This document shows positions 1 to 7,427 of a stretch of DNA of 64,000 nucleotides, piece by piece (position 1 is the first letter of the stretch; every line of letters starts with the position of its first letter). Below the pieces are notes generated by a model, which saw only the letters and a program-made list of their open reading frames with translations, ran no database searches and had not been told where the DNA came from. The stretch comes from Luxibacter massiliensis. Lineage in GTDB: Bacteria > Bacillota > Clostridia > Lachnospirales > Lachnospiraceae. The position numbers and the translations under genes are program-made. The stretch lies in NCBI RefSeq assembly GCF_900604355.1, contig NZ_UWOE01000001.1, positions 496,001 to 560,000 of the forward strand, given 5' to 3'.

Positions 1-366
1 GCATTTGGCGGATATCCGGCAGACTTTGCGTTCCAGTGTACAGGATCTCCGGTGGCACACGCCAATATTTATAAATTTATCAGAAACGGCGGCGGCTTAT
101 GTGAGCTTGGATTCTTTATCAATGGCGGGGATGCAACTATTAATCCTCACTTTGACCTTTGCTCTAAAGAAATCACCTTGGTTGGATCCTGGGTATATAC
201 TCTGAGAGATTATGCCACAACATTTGATTTCCTCAAGCGGGCAAAGGCAATCGGACTTCCCATGGACGACCTCATCACACATGAGTATCCGCTGGAGCAG
301 ATTAATGAGGCACATCAGACAAATCTGAAAATGGAAGGCCTGAAAATAGCGATAATTAATAAATAG
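1..366 (+). CDS. Zinc-type (MDR) alcohol/polyol dehydrogenase, C-terminal part
   Basis: The reading frame is open from the first base and ends at TAA 364-366, so only about 121 C-terminal residues are visible. The segment has the end of a medium-chain dehydrogenase Rossmann fold (DFAFQCTGSP, then a glycine-rich GGGLCELGFF strand) and the terminal catalytic-fold helix with LEQINEAHQ. The catalytic zinc ligands would lie upstream, so substrate cannot be read. It is 26 bp upstream of the first shell gene in the same direction and is probably co-transcribed with the microcompartment operon, where it may reduce the aldehyde product or oxidise a sugar alcohol. The family is clear; the specific role is inferred. 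Confidence 0.85.
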   Translation, partial: AFGGYPADFAFQCTGSPVAHANIYKFIRNGGGLCELGFFINGGDATINPHFDLCSKEITLVGSWVYTLRDYATTFDFLKRAKAIGLPMDDLITHEYPLEQINEAHQTNLKMEGLKIAIINK

Positions 367-392
367 CAGCAATCCCAAGAAGGAGAATTGAT

Positions 393-737
393 ATGGGAGA
401 AGCAGTAGGGATGTTGGAAGTGTTCGGGTTGGCCACCGCATTTGCGGCAGCAGATGCAGGCTGTAAAGCGGGGAATGTCAGCCTTGAGACTTTTGATAAG
501 AATAAACCGGCAAATGCGGATGAATTACCTGTTCCACTGATTGTAATGGTTAAGTTCAGAGGCAGTGTGTCCGATGTCAGTGCAGCGCTGGAAGCTGCAA
601 AGGCAAAGGCAGAGTCACTGGCTGGAGTGGTGGCTGAATATGAGATTGCAAGGCCCACAGTGGATACGGAGAAGATGCTGAAGCTGAGCGGTTTAGATAA
701 AGGTAAACCAAATAAAATATTTATAGAAGAAGTGTAG
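393..737 (+). CDS. BMC-H shell protein with an insertion and C-terminal tail
   Basis: This is a single BMC domain (PF00936) protein of 114 residues that would form a hexameric facet tile. The start follows GAAGGAGAATTGAT. The N-terminal AVGMLEVFGLATAFAAADA motif is canonical. Where PduA-type proteins have the short pore loop KIGSGL, this one has a longer segment (about residues 34-46, NKPANADELP), and it continues about 15 residues past the usual C-terminus. The pore is therefore probably different in size or charge from its three neighbours, suggesting a distinct metabolite or docking role. That last point is inference; shell membership is certain from sequence and context. Confidence 0.9.
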   Translation: MGEAVGMLEVFGLATAFAAADAGCKAGNVSLETFDKNKPANADELPVPLIVMVKFRGSVSDVSAALEAAKAKAESLAGVVAEYEIARPTVDTEKMLKLSGLDKGKPNKIFIEEV

Positions 738-749
738 GAGGAGAATAAA

Positions 750-1025
750 ATGGCACAACAGGCATTAGGAATGGTAGAGACAAGAGGACTTACGGCTGCA
801 ATTGAGGCGGCTGATGCAATGACAAAGGCAGCTGAGGTTACATTGGTAGGGACAGAGAAGATTGGTTCTGGCCTTGTAACAGTTATGGTCCGTGGGGACG
901 TTGGAGCTGTTAAGGCTGCAGTTGAAACAGGGGCAGACGCGGCAGGAAGGCTGGGCGAGCTGGTTGCCACACATGTAATTCCAAGGCCACATGATGATGT
1001 GGAGAAAATTCTTCCTACAGTATAG
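750..1025 (+). CDS. BMC-H hexameric shell protein (PduA/EutM-like)
   Basis: Ninety-one residues, the canonical length for the main facet hexamer of microcompartments. It has the N-terminal ALGMVETRGL strand, the pore motif KIGSGLVTV at about residues 37-45 and the C-terminal HVIPRPHDDVEKILP edge with the conserved Lys/Arg contacts between tiles. The ribosome site TAGGAGGAG is strong. At DNA level it is very similar to the 3' part of the gene at 1343-1864, most clearly around 844-900 versus 1684-1740, indicating a recent duplication. It is expected to be an abundant shell tile that lets small polar substrates through. Confidence 0.97.
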   Translation: MAQQALGMVETRGLTAAIEAADAMTKAAEVTLVGTEKIGSGLVTVMVRGDVGAVKAAVETGADAAGRLGELVATHVIPRPHDDVEKILPTV

Positions 1026-1046
1026 GAGAAGTAAAGGAGCAGTCTC

Positions 1047-1331
1047 ATGGGACAGGCATATGGATTTTTTGAAATCCCTAGTGTAACAGCGGCAGTGGTG
1101 GCCATAGATATTATGTGTAAAACAGCAGAGGTACAGCTTGTTACCTGGGAGAAAAAGTTAGGTGGAAGACTTGTTACAATTATCATCCGCGGAGATGTGT
1201 CTGCTGTAACGCAAGCCATTGAAACTGCTGCAGCAAATGGAATTAAAGAACCCGTAGCGCATGTGGTGATAGCAAGTCCCCATGAAGAGGTCATCAAGCT
1301 AATCAATAACAGCGCAAACCGTATAAGCTAG
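1047..1331 (+). CDS. BMC-H hexameric shell protein, divergent pore
   Basis: A 94-residue single BMC domain protein, starting AYGFFEIPSV rather than ALGMVET. The pore loop reads KLGGRLVTI, which places an arginine next to the pore in place of the usual serine-glycine-leucine, so selectivity should differ from the KIGSGL tiles beside it. The C-terminal HVVIASPHEEVIKLI matches the tile-edge region of the family. It lies 21 bp after the previous shell gene and 11 bp before the next, clearly within one operon. Family assignment is secure; the effect of the arginine is inferred. Confidence 0.95.
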   Translation: MGQAYGFFEIPSVTAAVVAIDIMCKTAEVQLVTWEKKLGGRLVTIIIRGDVSAVTQAIETAAANGIKEPVAHVVIASPHEEVIKLINNSANRIS

Positions 1332-1342
1332 GAGGCAGTCAG

Positions 1343-1864
1343 ATGGCGGAAGAAAATAAACCAACAGGCGAAGAGAAAGCCGCAGGAGCAGTCCAGAAGG
1401 GCACGGCGAAATCTTCCGGTGCGGCAAAGAGCACTGCAAAAAAGACAGGCGGAGCTGCAAAAGCTGCATCCACTAAGAAAACCACTACAGCAAAAGCGCC
1501 GGCCAAGACCATCCAACGGGTAAAGCAGACGGCGCAGCAGGCGGAGCAGGTAGAAGATAAGATTCAATTAAAGGAGGAAAAAAGAATGTCACAGGAAGCA
1601 TTAGGAATGGTAGAAACAAGAGGTCTGGTAGCATCAATTGAAGCAGCAGATACAATGCTTAAGGCTGCAAACGTTGTGTTAGTAGGGACAGAGAAGATTG
1701 GTTCCGGCCTTGTAACAGTTATGGTCCGCGGAGATGTGGGAGCAGTAAAATCTGCAGTTGAATCAGGCGCAGAAGCGGCAGGAAGGCTTGGAGAATTAGT
1801 AGCTACACATGTAATCCCAAGGCCACATACAGATGTTGAGAAAATTCTTCCGGCAGTGAAATAA
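1343..1864 (+). CDS. BMC-H shell protein with Lys/Ala-rich N-terminal extension
   Basis: The 173-residue product has about 81 low-complexity residues rich in Lys, Ala, Thr and Ser (histone-H1-like, for example KAPAKTIQRVKQTAQQ), followed by a complete canonical BMC-H domain from residue 82 (MSQEALGMVETRGL, pore KIGSGLVTV). The first start has its own AGGAGG (about 1331-1336). A second strong site AAGGAGG at 1571-1577 sits 8 nt before an in-frame ATG at 1586, so a normal 92-residue tile should also be made. PduB/PduB' is an established precedent for two shell proteins from one gene. The extension is disordered, positively charged and of unknown job: cargo docking, RNA/DNA binding or shell-lumen tethering are possible. 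Confidence 0.92.
   Translation: MAEENKPTGEEKAAGAVQKGTAKSSGAAKSTAKKTGGAAKAASTKKTTTAKAPAKTIQRVKQTAQQAEQVEDKIQLKEEKRMSQEALGMVETRGLVASIEAADTMLKAANVVLVGTEKIGSGLVTVMVRGDVGAVKSAVESGAEAAGRLGELVATHVIPRPHTDVEKILPAVK
1571..1588 (+). promoter_or_regulatory. Internal ribosome binding site and start codon in shell gene
   Basis: AAGGAGG at 1571-1577, then 8 nt, then ATG 1586-1588, in frame with the ORF that begins at 1343. The same bases encode Lys-Glu-Glu-Lys-Arg in the long form. The methionine opens a sequence that aligns from its first residue with the separate shell protein at 750, which supports a genuine second start. Confidence 0.8.
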
Positions 1865-2003
1865 TAACTTTCAGCTGACATTTTACAGGGCGCTGCCCCA
1901 AAATGGGAAGTGATGCAGAGATATGGTTCCGCCAATTTGTGCGGCTCTGTGGCATGGGACATTTTGAGGCAGCTCTTGTAAATATTTGATGAGGAGAATT
2001 GAT

Positions 2004-2651
2004 ATGGATAACAGTAATGTAGCAATGATAACAAAAATGGTTCTGGAAGCAGTGGAGAGGCAAAAATCATCAGATGATACAGGATATATGGTGCCAATCG
2101 GCGTATCCGCAAGACATGTCCATCTGACACAGGAGCATGTGGAAGCTTTATTCGGGGAAGGCTATCAGCTGACCAGGAAAAAGGAACTGATGGGCGGCCA
2201 GTATGCTTCCAATGAGCTAGTTACAATCGTAGGCCTGAAGTTAAGGGCCATAGAAAATGTTAGGATCTTAGGACCAGTAAGAAGTAAGTCACAAGTAGAG
2301 ATTTCTGCTACAGACGCTATACGCCTTGGCGTAAAGGCTCCCATCAGAGAATCCGGAAATGTTGCTGGTTCAGCTGCGATTGCGGTGGTTGGGCCTAAAG
2401 GCGCGATTTATTTGGATGAAGGCTGTATTATTGCAAAGAGGCATATCCACATGTCTCCCAAGGACGCAATGGCAGCCGGAGTCCATGATGGCGATACAGT
2501 ATCTGTCAAGGCAGATAATGAAAGAGGTACTGTATTTAACCATGTGCAGATCCGTGTGGATGACAGCTTTACCCTCGAAATGCATATAGATACTGATGAG
2601 GCAAATGCGGCGAAGATTGTTACGGGAGATACAGTCAGGATTATTAAATAA
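2004..2651 (+). CDS. pduL: Phosphate propanoyltransferase PduL (phosphotransacylase)
   Basis: PduL converts acyl-CoA plus phosphate to acyl-phosphate and free CoA inside the microcompartment, recycling CoA and feeding acetate/propionate kinase. The start at ATG 2004 is chosen because GAGGAG at 1991-1996 precedes it; an upstream TTG at 1986 would overlap that site. The 215-residue protein has two PF06130 barrels, with the metal-binding His pairs at about residues 38/40 (SARHVHLT) and 147/149 (KRHIHMSP). Residues 3-20 (NVAMITKMVLEAVERQ) form a short amphipathic helix separated by a linker, the typical encapsulation peptide. A 139-bp gap separates it from the shell genes. Confidence 0.97.
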   Translation: MDNSNVAMITKMVLEAVERQKSSDDTGYMVPIGVSARHVHLTQEHVEALFGEGYQLTRKKELMGGQYASNELVTIVGLKLRAIENVRILGPVRSKSQVEISATDAIRLGVKAPIRESGNVAGSAAIAVVGPKGAIYLDEGCIIAKRHIHMSPKDAMAAGVHDGDTVSVKADNERGTVFNHVQIRVDDSFTLEMHIDTDEANAAKIVTGDTVRIIK

Positions 2652-2656
2652 GGGCA

Positions 2657-2696
2657 GTGTACCGGCAGGCAAAGAGCCGGTACACCCTTCTTTTTT
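2657..2696 (+). terminator. Intrinsic terminator inside BMC operon
   Basis: A perfect 10-bp inverted repeat GTGTACCGGC (2657-2666) / GCCGGTACAC (2676-2685) with a 9-nt loop is followed by CCTTCTTTTTT. It starts just after the pduL stop and 120 bp before eutN. It would lower expression of the vertex, PduS and PduT genes relative to the shell tiles unless a second promoter lies in 2697-2815. Confidence 0.75.
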
Positions 2697-2815
2697 GGCG
2701 GCCTCCAGAGCTGCCATAGAAAAGGCTGGCTAATAGAATGCCCCGTATCTGTGCCCAGGAGGGAAAATCCACAGATTTTGGGCGGAATGAGACTTAGCTG
2801 CAGGAGGAGAAGATT

Positions 2816-3082
2816 ATGCTGATAGGAAAAGTAAAGGGAAGTGTTGTATCAACACGCAAATGCGAGAATTTAGTCGGCAATAAATTTATGATTGTAGACG
2901 TCCTGGAGCATATGCAGACTGGGGCAAAACAGCTTATTGCCATTGATAAAATTGGAGCGGGCATAGGGGAGTATGTGCTAGTGGCGCAGGGAAGTGCGGC
3001 ACGGATTGGCTCTGGCATGCCTGATGTGCCTGTTGACGCTGCCATTGTAGGAATTATTGACGATGGTACAGGACTGGAGTAG
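2816..3082 (+). CDS. eutN: BMC-P vertex protein (EutN/CcmL family)
   Basis: EutN/CcmL proteins form pentamers that close the vertices of the polyhedral shell. This 88-residue protein starts MLIGKVKGSVVSTRK, has the conserved GIGEYVLVAQGSAAR segment in the middle and ends DAAIVGIIDDG, matching the family along its whole length. The start follows GCAGGAGGAG. Only a low copy number is needed per shell, which fits its position after a terminator. Its TAG overlaps the ribosome site of pduS, so the two are translationally linked. Confidence 0.95.
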   Translation: MLIGKVKGSVVSTRKCENLVGNKFMIVDVLEHMQTGAKQLIAIDKIGAGIGEYVLVAQGSAARIGSGMPDVPVDAAIVGIIDDGTGLE

Positions 3083-3086
3083 TGGG

Positions 3087-4436
3087 ATGATGGAAATAAA
3101 AGAATTGAGCAGCCTATTGCAGCAAAGTGGCATTGTTGGTGCAGGTGGTGCAGGATTTCCAACCTATGCAAAGCTAGACAAGCGCGCAGATACTATCATT
3201 CTCAATTGTGCAGAGTGTGAACCATTATTGAGGTTACATAGGCAGCTCCTGGAAAAATATGCCAGGGAAATTGTCCGTACATTTCATATGATTGGCCAGG
3301 CTGTGGAAGCCAGGGATATCATTATCGGCATTAAGAAAGCTTATAAGAAAACCATTGAAGCACTGGAGGATGTAATCGGAGATTATCCAGGGGTCAGGCT
3401 TGGACTTTTAGAGGAAGTGTATCCTGCCGGGGATGAAGTTGTACTGATTTATGAAGTGACCGGAAAAGTAGTCAGGCCCGGAGGACTTCCAATTGAAAGT
3501 GGCGTGGCTGTATTTAATGTAGAAACGGTTTATAATATATATAGGGCAGTCAGTCAGGAAGCTCCGGTTACAGATAAACTGGTGTCCGTTGTTGGGGAAG
3601 TAAAGGCTCCAGTAACGGTGCGTGTCCCCCTAGGGACTTCCATTGACGAGACTGTGCAGATGGCAGGCGGCATTACAGTGGAAAACCCGGCATACTTTAT
3701 TGGCGGCCCTATGATGGGGTTCATTGGCGGCGGCCTTTGGCCCGTAACCAAGACTACCAATGCAGTTCTTGTTTTGCCGGAGGAGCATTTGATTATCCAA
3801 AGGAAAATGCGAAAGGCATCCATAGACCTGAAACGTGCGGCAGCATGCTGCTGTCAGTGTACTATGTGTACAGATTTGTGCCCCAGACATCTCCTGGGAC
3901 ATCCTATTGAACCTCATTTATTTATGCGTGCGGCTACTTGTAAGGACATACAGAAGCCAGACATATTTATCAATACAATGTTCTGCTCTTCCTGCGGCCT
4001 ATGTGAGATGTATTCCTGTATGCAGGGATTGTCACCCCGCAGCCTGATGGCTGAGTATAAGGCAGGACTTAAAGCTAATGGGATAAAGCCGCCCCAGGAT
4101 GTAGTGCCGGAAGCAGCGGGCAAGGAGAGGGAGTACCGGAAAGTCCCTATGCAGCGTCTTATGGCACGCTTAGATCTGGATAGATATGACAGGGAAGCGC
4201 CCTTGGACGAGGAGCCTGTTTCCGTGAAAAGAGTAAAAGTCCTTTTAAGCCAGCATATTGGAGCGCCGGCCCTGGCTATTGCCAGCATAGGCGATGAGGT
4301 AGAAAAGGGGCAGATGATTGCTAAACCAGGCACGGGATTGAGCGTGGGGATCCACGCGAGTATCAGTGGGACGGTTACGGAGGTAAGTGAGAAATACATC
4401 ATAATAGAAAAGCAGGAAGGACGTGCAGGTAAATGA
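3087..4436 (+). CDS. pduS: PduS-type flavo-Fe-S oxidoreductase (RnfC family)
   Basis: PduS is an FMN and Fe-S protein that moves electrons across or at the shell, in B12-dependent Pdu systems to reduce cobalamin and more generally to recycle NAD cofactors. In this 449-residue protein residues 15-27 (GIVGAGGAGFPTY) form the glycine-rich RnfC-like nucleotide/FMN site, followed by an SLBB-type region, then two cysteine clusters at about 254-265 (CCCQCTMCTDLC) and 299-313 (CSSCGLCEMYSC), and a C-terminal barrel-sandwich domain. ATG 3087 or 3090 is used because GGAG 3076-3079 precedes them. It overlaps the PduT gene by ATGA, which fits the known physical pairing of PduS with the Fe-S trimer PduT. 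Confidence 0.93.
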   Translation: MMEIKELSSLLQQSGIVGAGGAGFPTYAKLDKRADTIILNCAECEPLLRLHRQLLEKYAREIVRTFHMIGQAVEARDIIIGIKKAYKKTIEALEDVIGDYPGVRLGLLEEVYPAGDEVVLIYEVTGKVVRPGGLPIESGVAVFNVETVYNIYRAVSQEAPVTDKLVSVVGEVKAPVTVRVPLGTSIDETVQMAGGITVENPAYFIGGPMMGFIGGGLWPVTKTTNAVLVLPEEHLIIQRKMRKASIDLKRAAACCCQCTMCTDLCPRHLLGHPIEPHLFMRAATCKDIQKPDIFINTMFCSSCGLCEMYSCMQGLSPRSLMAEYKAGLKANGIKPPQDVVPEAAGKEREYRKVPMQRLMARLDLDRYDREAPLDEEPVSVKRVKVLLSQHIGAPALAIASIGDEVEKGQMIAKPGTGLSVGIHASISGTVTEVSEKYIIIEKQEGRAGK

Positions 4437-4981
4437 GCAAGGCAATTGGAATGGTAGAATATAAGACTGTTTCAGCAGGCGTGGTAGCAGCAGATGCCAT
4501 GGTCAAGACTTCCGCAGTGACAATTATAGAGGCACAGACAGTCTGTCCTGGAAAATATATTGTGATTATATCAGGGGACTTAAGCGCTGTAAACGCTGCC
4601 GTTGAAGTATCCCGGACCGTGTATGGAAAGCACCTGATTAACAGTTTTATACTGGGAAATCCTCACGAGTCAATATTTCCTGCTATTTATGGCACCACAG
4701 GAATCGAAGCAGTTTCTGCCCTTGGCATTATGGAAACATATGATGCCACATCTATAATTGTTGCGGCCGATGAGGCGGCTAAAACAGCAATTGTGGATTT
4801 GATTGAGCTTAGGATTGCCCGGGGAATGTGCGGTAAATCATATTTGATGCTCACAGGTGAGATCGCTGCAGTGGAGGCGGCCATTGAACGGGCAAAATCA
4901 GCCGCTGCAGTGGAAGGTATGTATTTGGATTCGTCTGTGATCGCACATCCAGATGAACAGATACGCAGGGCAATATTGTAG
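4433..4981 (+). CDS. pduT: BMC-T trimeric shell protein with Fe-S pore site (PduT)
   Basis: Two tandem BMC domains in 182 residues make a pseudo-hexameric trimer. The first domain has the motif TVCPGK with cysteine at residue 38, the same position and context as Cys38 of Salmonella PduT, which binds a [4Fe-4S] cluster in the central pore. The second domain begins at about residue 98 (ALGIMETYDATS) and ends HPDEQIRRAI. With the overlapping pduS gene it forms a likely electron conduit through the shell. Start codon is in the ATGA overlap at 4433. Confidence 0.95.
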   Translation: MSKAIGMVEYKTVSAGVVAADAMVKTSAVTIIEAQTVCPGKYIVIISGDLSAVNAAVEVSRTVYGKHLINSFILGNPHESIFPAIYGTTGIEAVSALGIMETYDATSIIVAADEAAKTAIVDLIELRIARGMCGKSYLMLTGEIAAVEAAIERAKSAAAVEGMYLDSSVIAHPDEQIRRAIL

Positions 4982-5020
4982 GGATTTACGACTGACATAA
5001 AGTGACCGGGAGGCGATGCG

Positions 5021-5785
5021 ATGCTTGCGATAGAGAGACGGAATGAAATATTAGAAAGGCTGCAGGCTGAACGGCGTGTGGTGGTAAGTGAACTGAGCCA
5101 GATTTACGAAGTGTCGGAGGAGACCATACGCAGAGATCTGGAAAAGCTTGTAAATGATGGCTTTGCCATCAAAAGCTATGGCGGTGCGGTTATCAATGAA
5201 AGTATAAATATAGATTTGCCCTTTAATATTCGGAAAAATCATAATGTGATTGGCAAACAGTACATCGCTGAGGCCATAGCGTCCAGGATTCATGACGGCG
5301 AAAGTGTTATGCTAGATGCAAGTTCCACGGCTGTATATGTTGCCAAAGCACTGAAAGGGAAAAAAAATCTGACATTGATTACTAACTCAATAGAAATTAT
5401 TGTGGAGCTGTTTGATGTGCCAGATTTGACTGTACTTTCCACCGGAGGCGTATCAAGAGGCGGTTCTTTTGCCCTTGTGGGGCCCCAGACTGACAAAATG
5501 CTGCGTTCCTATCATGTGGATAAAGCTGTAATATCCTGTAAAGGATTTGACCTTTCATCTGGAATTACAGATTCTGACGAACTTCTCGCCAATAATAAGA
5601 AAACAATGCTGGATTCGGCAAAGGAGAAGATATTAGCCGTGGACAGCAGTAAATTGGGGAAAACAGCTTTTACAGTTGTGGGAATGCCTGAAGATATTAC
5701 AACAGTTGTTACAGATAAAAGACCTCCGTCAAAGTGGCTGCAGGTATTTAAAGAATTAGGGATAGAGTGTATCTATCCAGAATAG
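5021..5785 (+). CDS. DeoR-family transcriptional regulator
   Basis: The protein has 254 residues, the usual length for DeoR sugar-phosphate sensors. Residues 1-58 contain the winged helix-turn-helix (RRNEILERLQAERRVVVSEL ending EETIRRDLEKL). The remainder is the DeoRC domain with the phosphosugar-binding fold (LDASSTAVYVAKAL, TNSIEI, STGG, DSSKLGK). GGGAGG precedes the start. It sits inside the BMC operon between PduT and the iron alcohol dehydrogenase, so it probably controls the operon in response to a sugar phosphate such as fuculose- or rhamnulose-1-phosphate; the ligand is inferred. Confidence 0.93.
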   Translation: MLAIERRNEILERLQAERRVVVSELSQIYEVSEETIRRDLEKLVNDGFAIKSYGGAVINESINIDLPFNIRKNHNVIGKQYIAEAIASRIHDGESVMLDASSTAVYVAKALKGKKNLTLITNSIEIIVELFDVPDLTVLSTGGVSRGGSFALVGPQTDKMLRSYHVDKAVISCKGFDLSSGITDSDELLANNKKTMLDSAKEKILAVDSSKLGKTAFTVVGMPEDITTVVTDKRPPSKWLQVFKELGIECIYPE

Positions 5786-5796
5786 AGGAAAGCACT

Positions 5797-6942
5797 ATGA
5801 AGAGCTTTGATATAAAGACAAAAATTTATTTTGGAGATCAGGCCTTAGACCGCCTGACTGAGATTCCGTATAATAAAGTACTGGTCATTACTGACCCGTT
5901 TATGGCACAGAGTAATATGATTAATCTGATTCTGGATCCCCTGAAGAAGGGAAAGATTCAGTATGATATTTTTAAGGATGTTGTGCCGGACCCTCCCATT
6001 GAGAAGATCAGTGAGGGCGTTAAAAAGATGCTGGAGTATAGGCCCGATGCTATTGTGGCAGTTGGGGGAGGTTCAGCTATAGATTCATCTAAATCTATCC
6101 GTGAGTTTGCACTCCGTGTAGATAATTATGGTGATGTGGGTTTAATAGCAATTCCCACGACAAGCGGAACAGGTTCAGAGGTAACTTCGTTTGCAGTTGT
6201 GTCTGATCCGGCGGAACAAATGAAATATCCTCTGGTGTCAGAAAAATTGACTCCGAATGAGGCTATATTGGATGCTGAATTGGTAAAAAGCGTCCCTCCT
6301 GCTATTACGGCAGATACAGGGATGGATGTGTTCACCCATGCTTTGGAGGCCTGTGTAAGTACAAATAGAAATGATTTTTCCACTGCACTTGCCGAGAAAG
6401 CTATAGAGATATGTGGTGTGTTCCTTCTCAGGGCATATCTGGACGGCAACGATACACATGCAAGACAGAAAATGCATTCAGCTTCCTGCTTGGCAGGCCT
6501 GGCTTTTAATTCAGCGTCATTAGGACTGAACCATGGGATGGCCCATCAGCTTGGGGCCAGGTTCCATATACCCCATGGGCGGGCCAATGCAATGCTGCTT
6601 CCGCATATTATTGAGTTCAACAGTGACATAAATAAACACAGTAAGAGCCGTTCAGAGTATCTTCCGGCTGTTAAGAGATATTCCACAGTAGCCCAGTTAT
6701 TGGGGTTGAGCAGTTATAATAAGATTATGACCGTCAGATCTCTTGTGAACTGGGTACAGTTTATGCTAAAGGAAATGGATATCCCATTGTCGATTTCTCA
6801 GATGGAAAAGATTTCGGAGGAAGAGTATTTTGCAGCTATTGACCAGATGGCAGATGCGGCGCTGGCAGATGGGTGTACAGTGACAAATCCCCGTGTTCCC
6901 AGAAAAGCTGATGTAGTAGAGATATATAAAAACTTGTGGTAG
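5797..6942 (+). CDS. Iron-containing alcohol dehydrogenase (PduQ/EutG-like)
   Basis: Group III iron-activated dehydrogenase of 381 residues, likely reducing the microcompartment aldehyde (for example propionaldehyde to 1-propanol) and regenerating NAD+. The nucleotide site GGGSAIDSSKS is at about residues 90-100. The metal-ligand region DVFTHALEAC and HGMAHQLGARFHIPHGRANA (about 245-265) contains the conserved histidines. ATG 5797 is preferred because GAGG lies in front of it; an upstream GTG at 5767 lies inside deoR. It follows the regulator by 11 bp. The family is certain; the substrate is inferred from context. Confidence 0.93.
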   Translation: MKSFDIKTKIYFGDQALDRLTEIPYNKVLVITDPFMAQSNMINLILDPLKKGKIQYDIFKDVVPDPPIEKISEGVKKMLEYRPDAIVAVGGGSAIDSSKSIREFALRVDNYGDVGLIAIPTTSGTGSEVTSFAVVSDPAEQMKYPLVSEKLTPNEAILDAELVKSVPPAITADTGMDVFTHALEACVSTNRNDFSTALAEKAIEICGVFLLRAYLDGNDTHARQKMHSASCLAGLAFNSASLGLNHGMAHQLGARFHIPHGRANAMLLPHIIEFNSDINKHSKSRSEYLPAVKRYSTVAQLLGLSSYNKIMTVRSLVNWVQFMLKEMDIPLSISQMEKISEEEYFAAIDQMADAALADGCTVTNPRVPRKADVVEIYKNLW

Positions 6943-7005
6943 AATAGGCAGACGGAAATCTGGACAAGAATACATAAACTGCTGTAAATTGAATTTTCAT
7001 ATAGG

Positions 7006-7395
7006 ATGGTGCCCATTGACGGGGCATGCCATTCCAGTGATGATGTTCATTTTGCAGCAGTTTTTTACTGTTTTCCAGGAGAAAGTTATATAAAAGAGGG
7101 TGGGAATATTGAAATTTCAGGTATTTACAGTGTCAGAGAAACTTTTGAAAATGGAAAAAATATGACATTCACAAATACAAATGAACTGATAAATCCTAAA
7201 AGTACATATTATTATTCCCCGGCAATTGGTATAAAAACAGGAAATAGTGCAAATGCAGGAAGTGGACTTGTATCGGCGGCTGTGATTAACAACACAACAT
7301 ATATCTGCGTAGTAATGGGGGGAACCTCAGATGGCAGATATCAGGACAGCCTGAATGTTTTTTATGATTTAGAAACTGGATGGAGTATTCAGTAG
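7006..7395 (+). pseudogene. Remnant of D-Ala-D-Ala carboxypeptidase (peptidase S11)
   Basis: The last 75 or so codons (from about 7165) match the end of a DacF-type penicillin-binding carboxypeptidase: TNTNELINPKSTYYYSPA followed by the third active-site motif KTG (in GIKTGNS), then GSGLVSAAV and VVMGG. The SxxK and SxN motifs and the signal peptide are absent, and the upstream part of the frame does not look like the family. A complete enzyme is near 400 residues, so this is a decayed 3' fragment, possibly left by a rearrangement at the end of the BMC locus. Confidence 0.7.
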
Positions 7396-7427
7396 GAGAG
7401 ACTGCGCCATAATACGCTGTACCCATC

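Noticed and set aside
356..1306. Long minus-strand ORF opposite the shell genes
   Set aside because: It is an antisense shadow of the Ala-rich shell genes, with Ser/Ala-rich composition, no ribosome site and no family resemblance.
3057..3086. Longer pduS starting at TTG 3057
   Set aside because: It would overlap eutN and has no ribosome site; GGAG at 3076-3079 supports 3087/3090.
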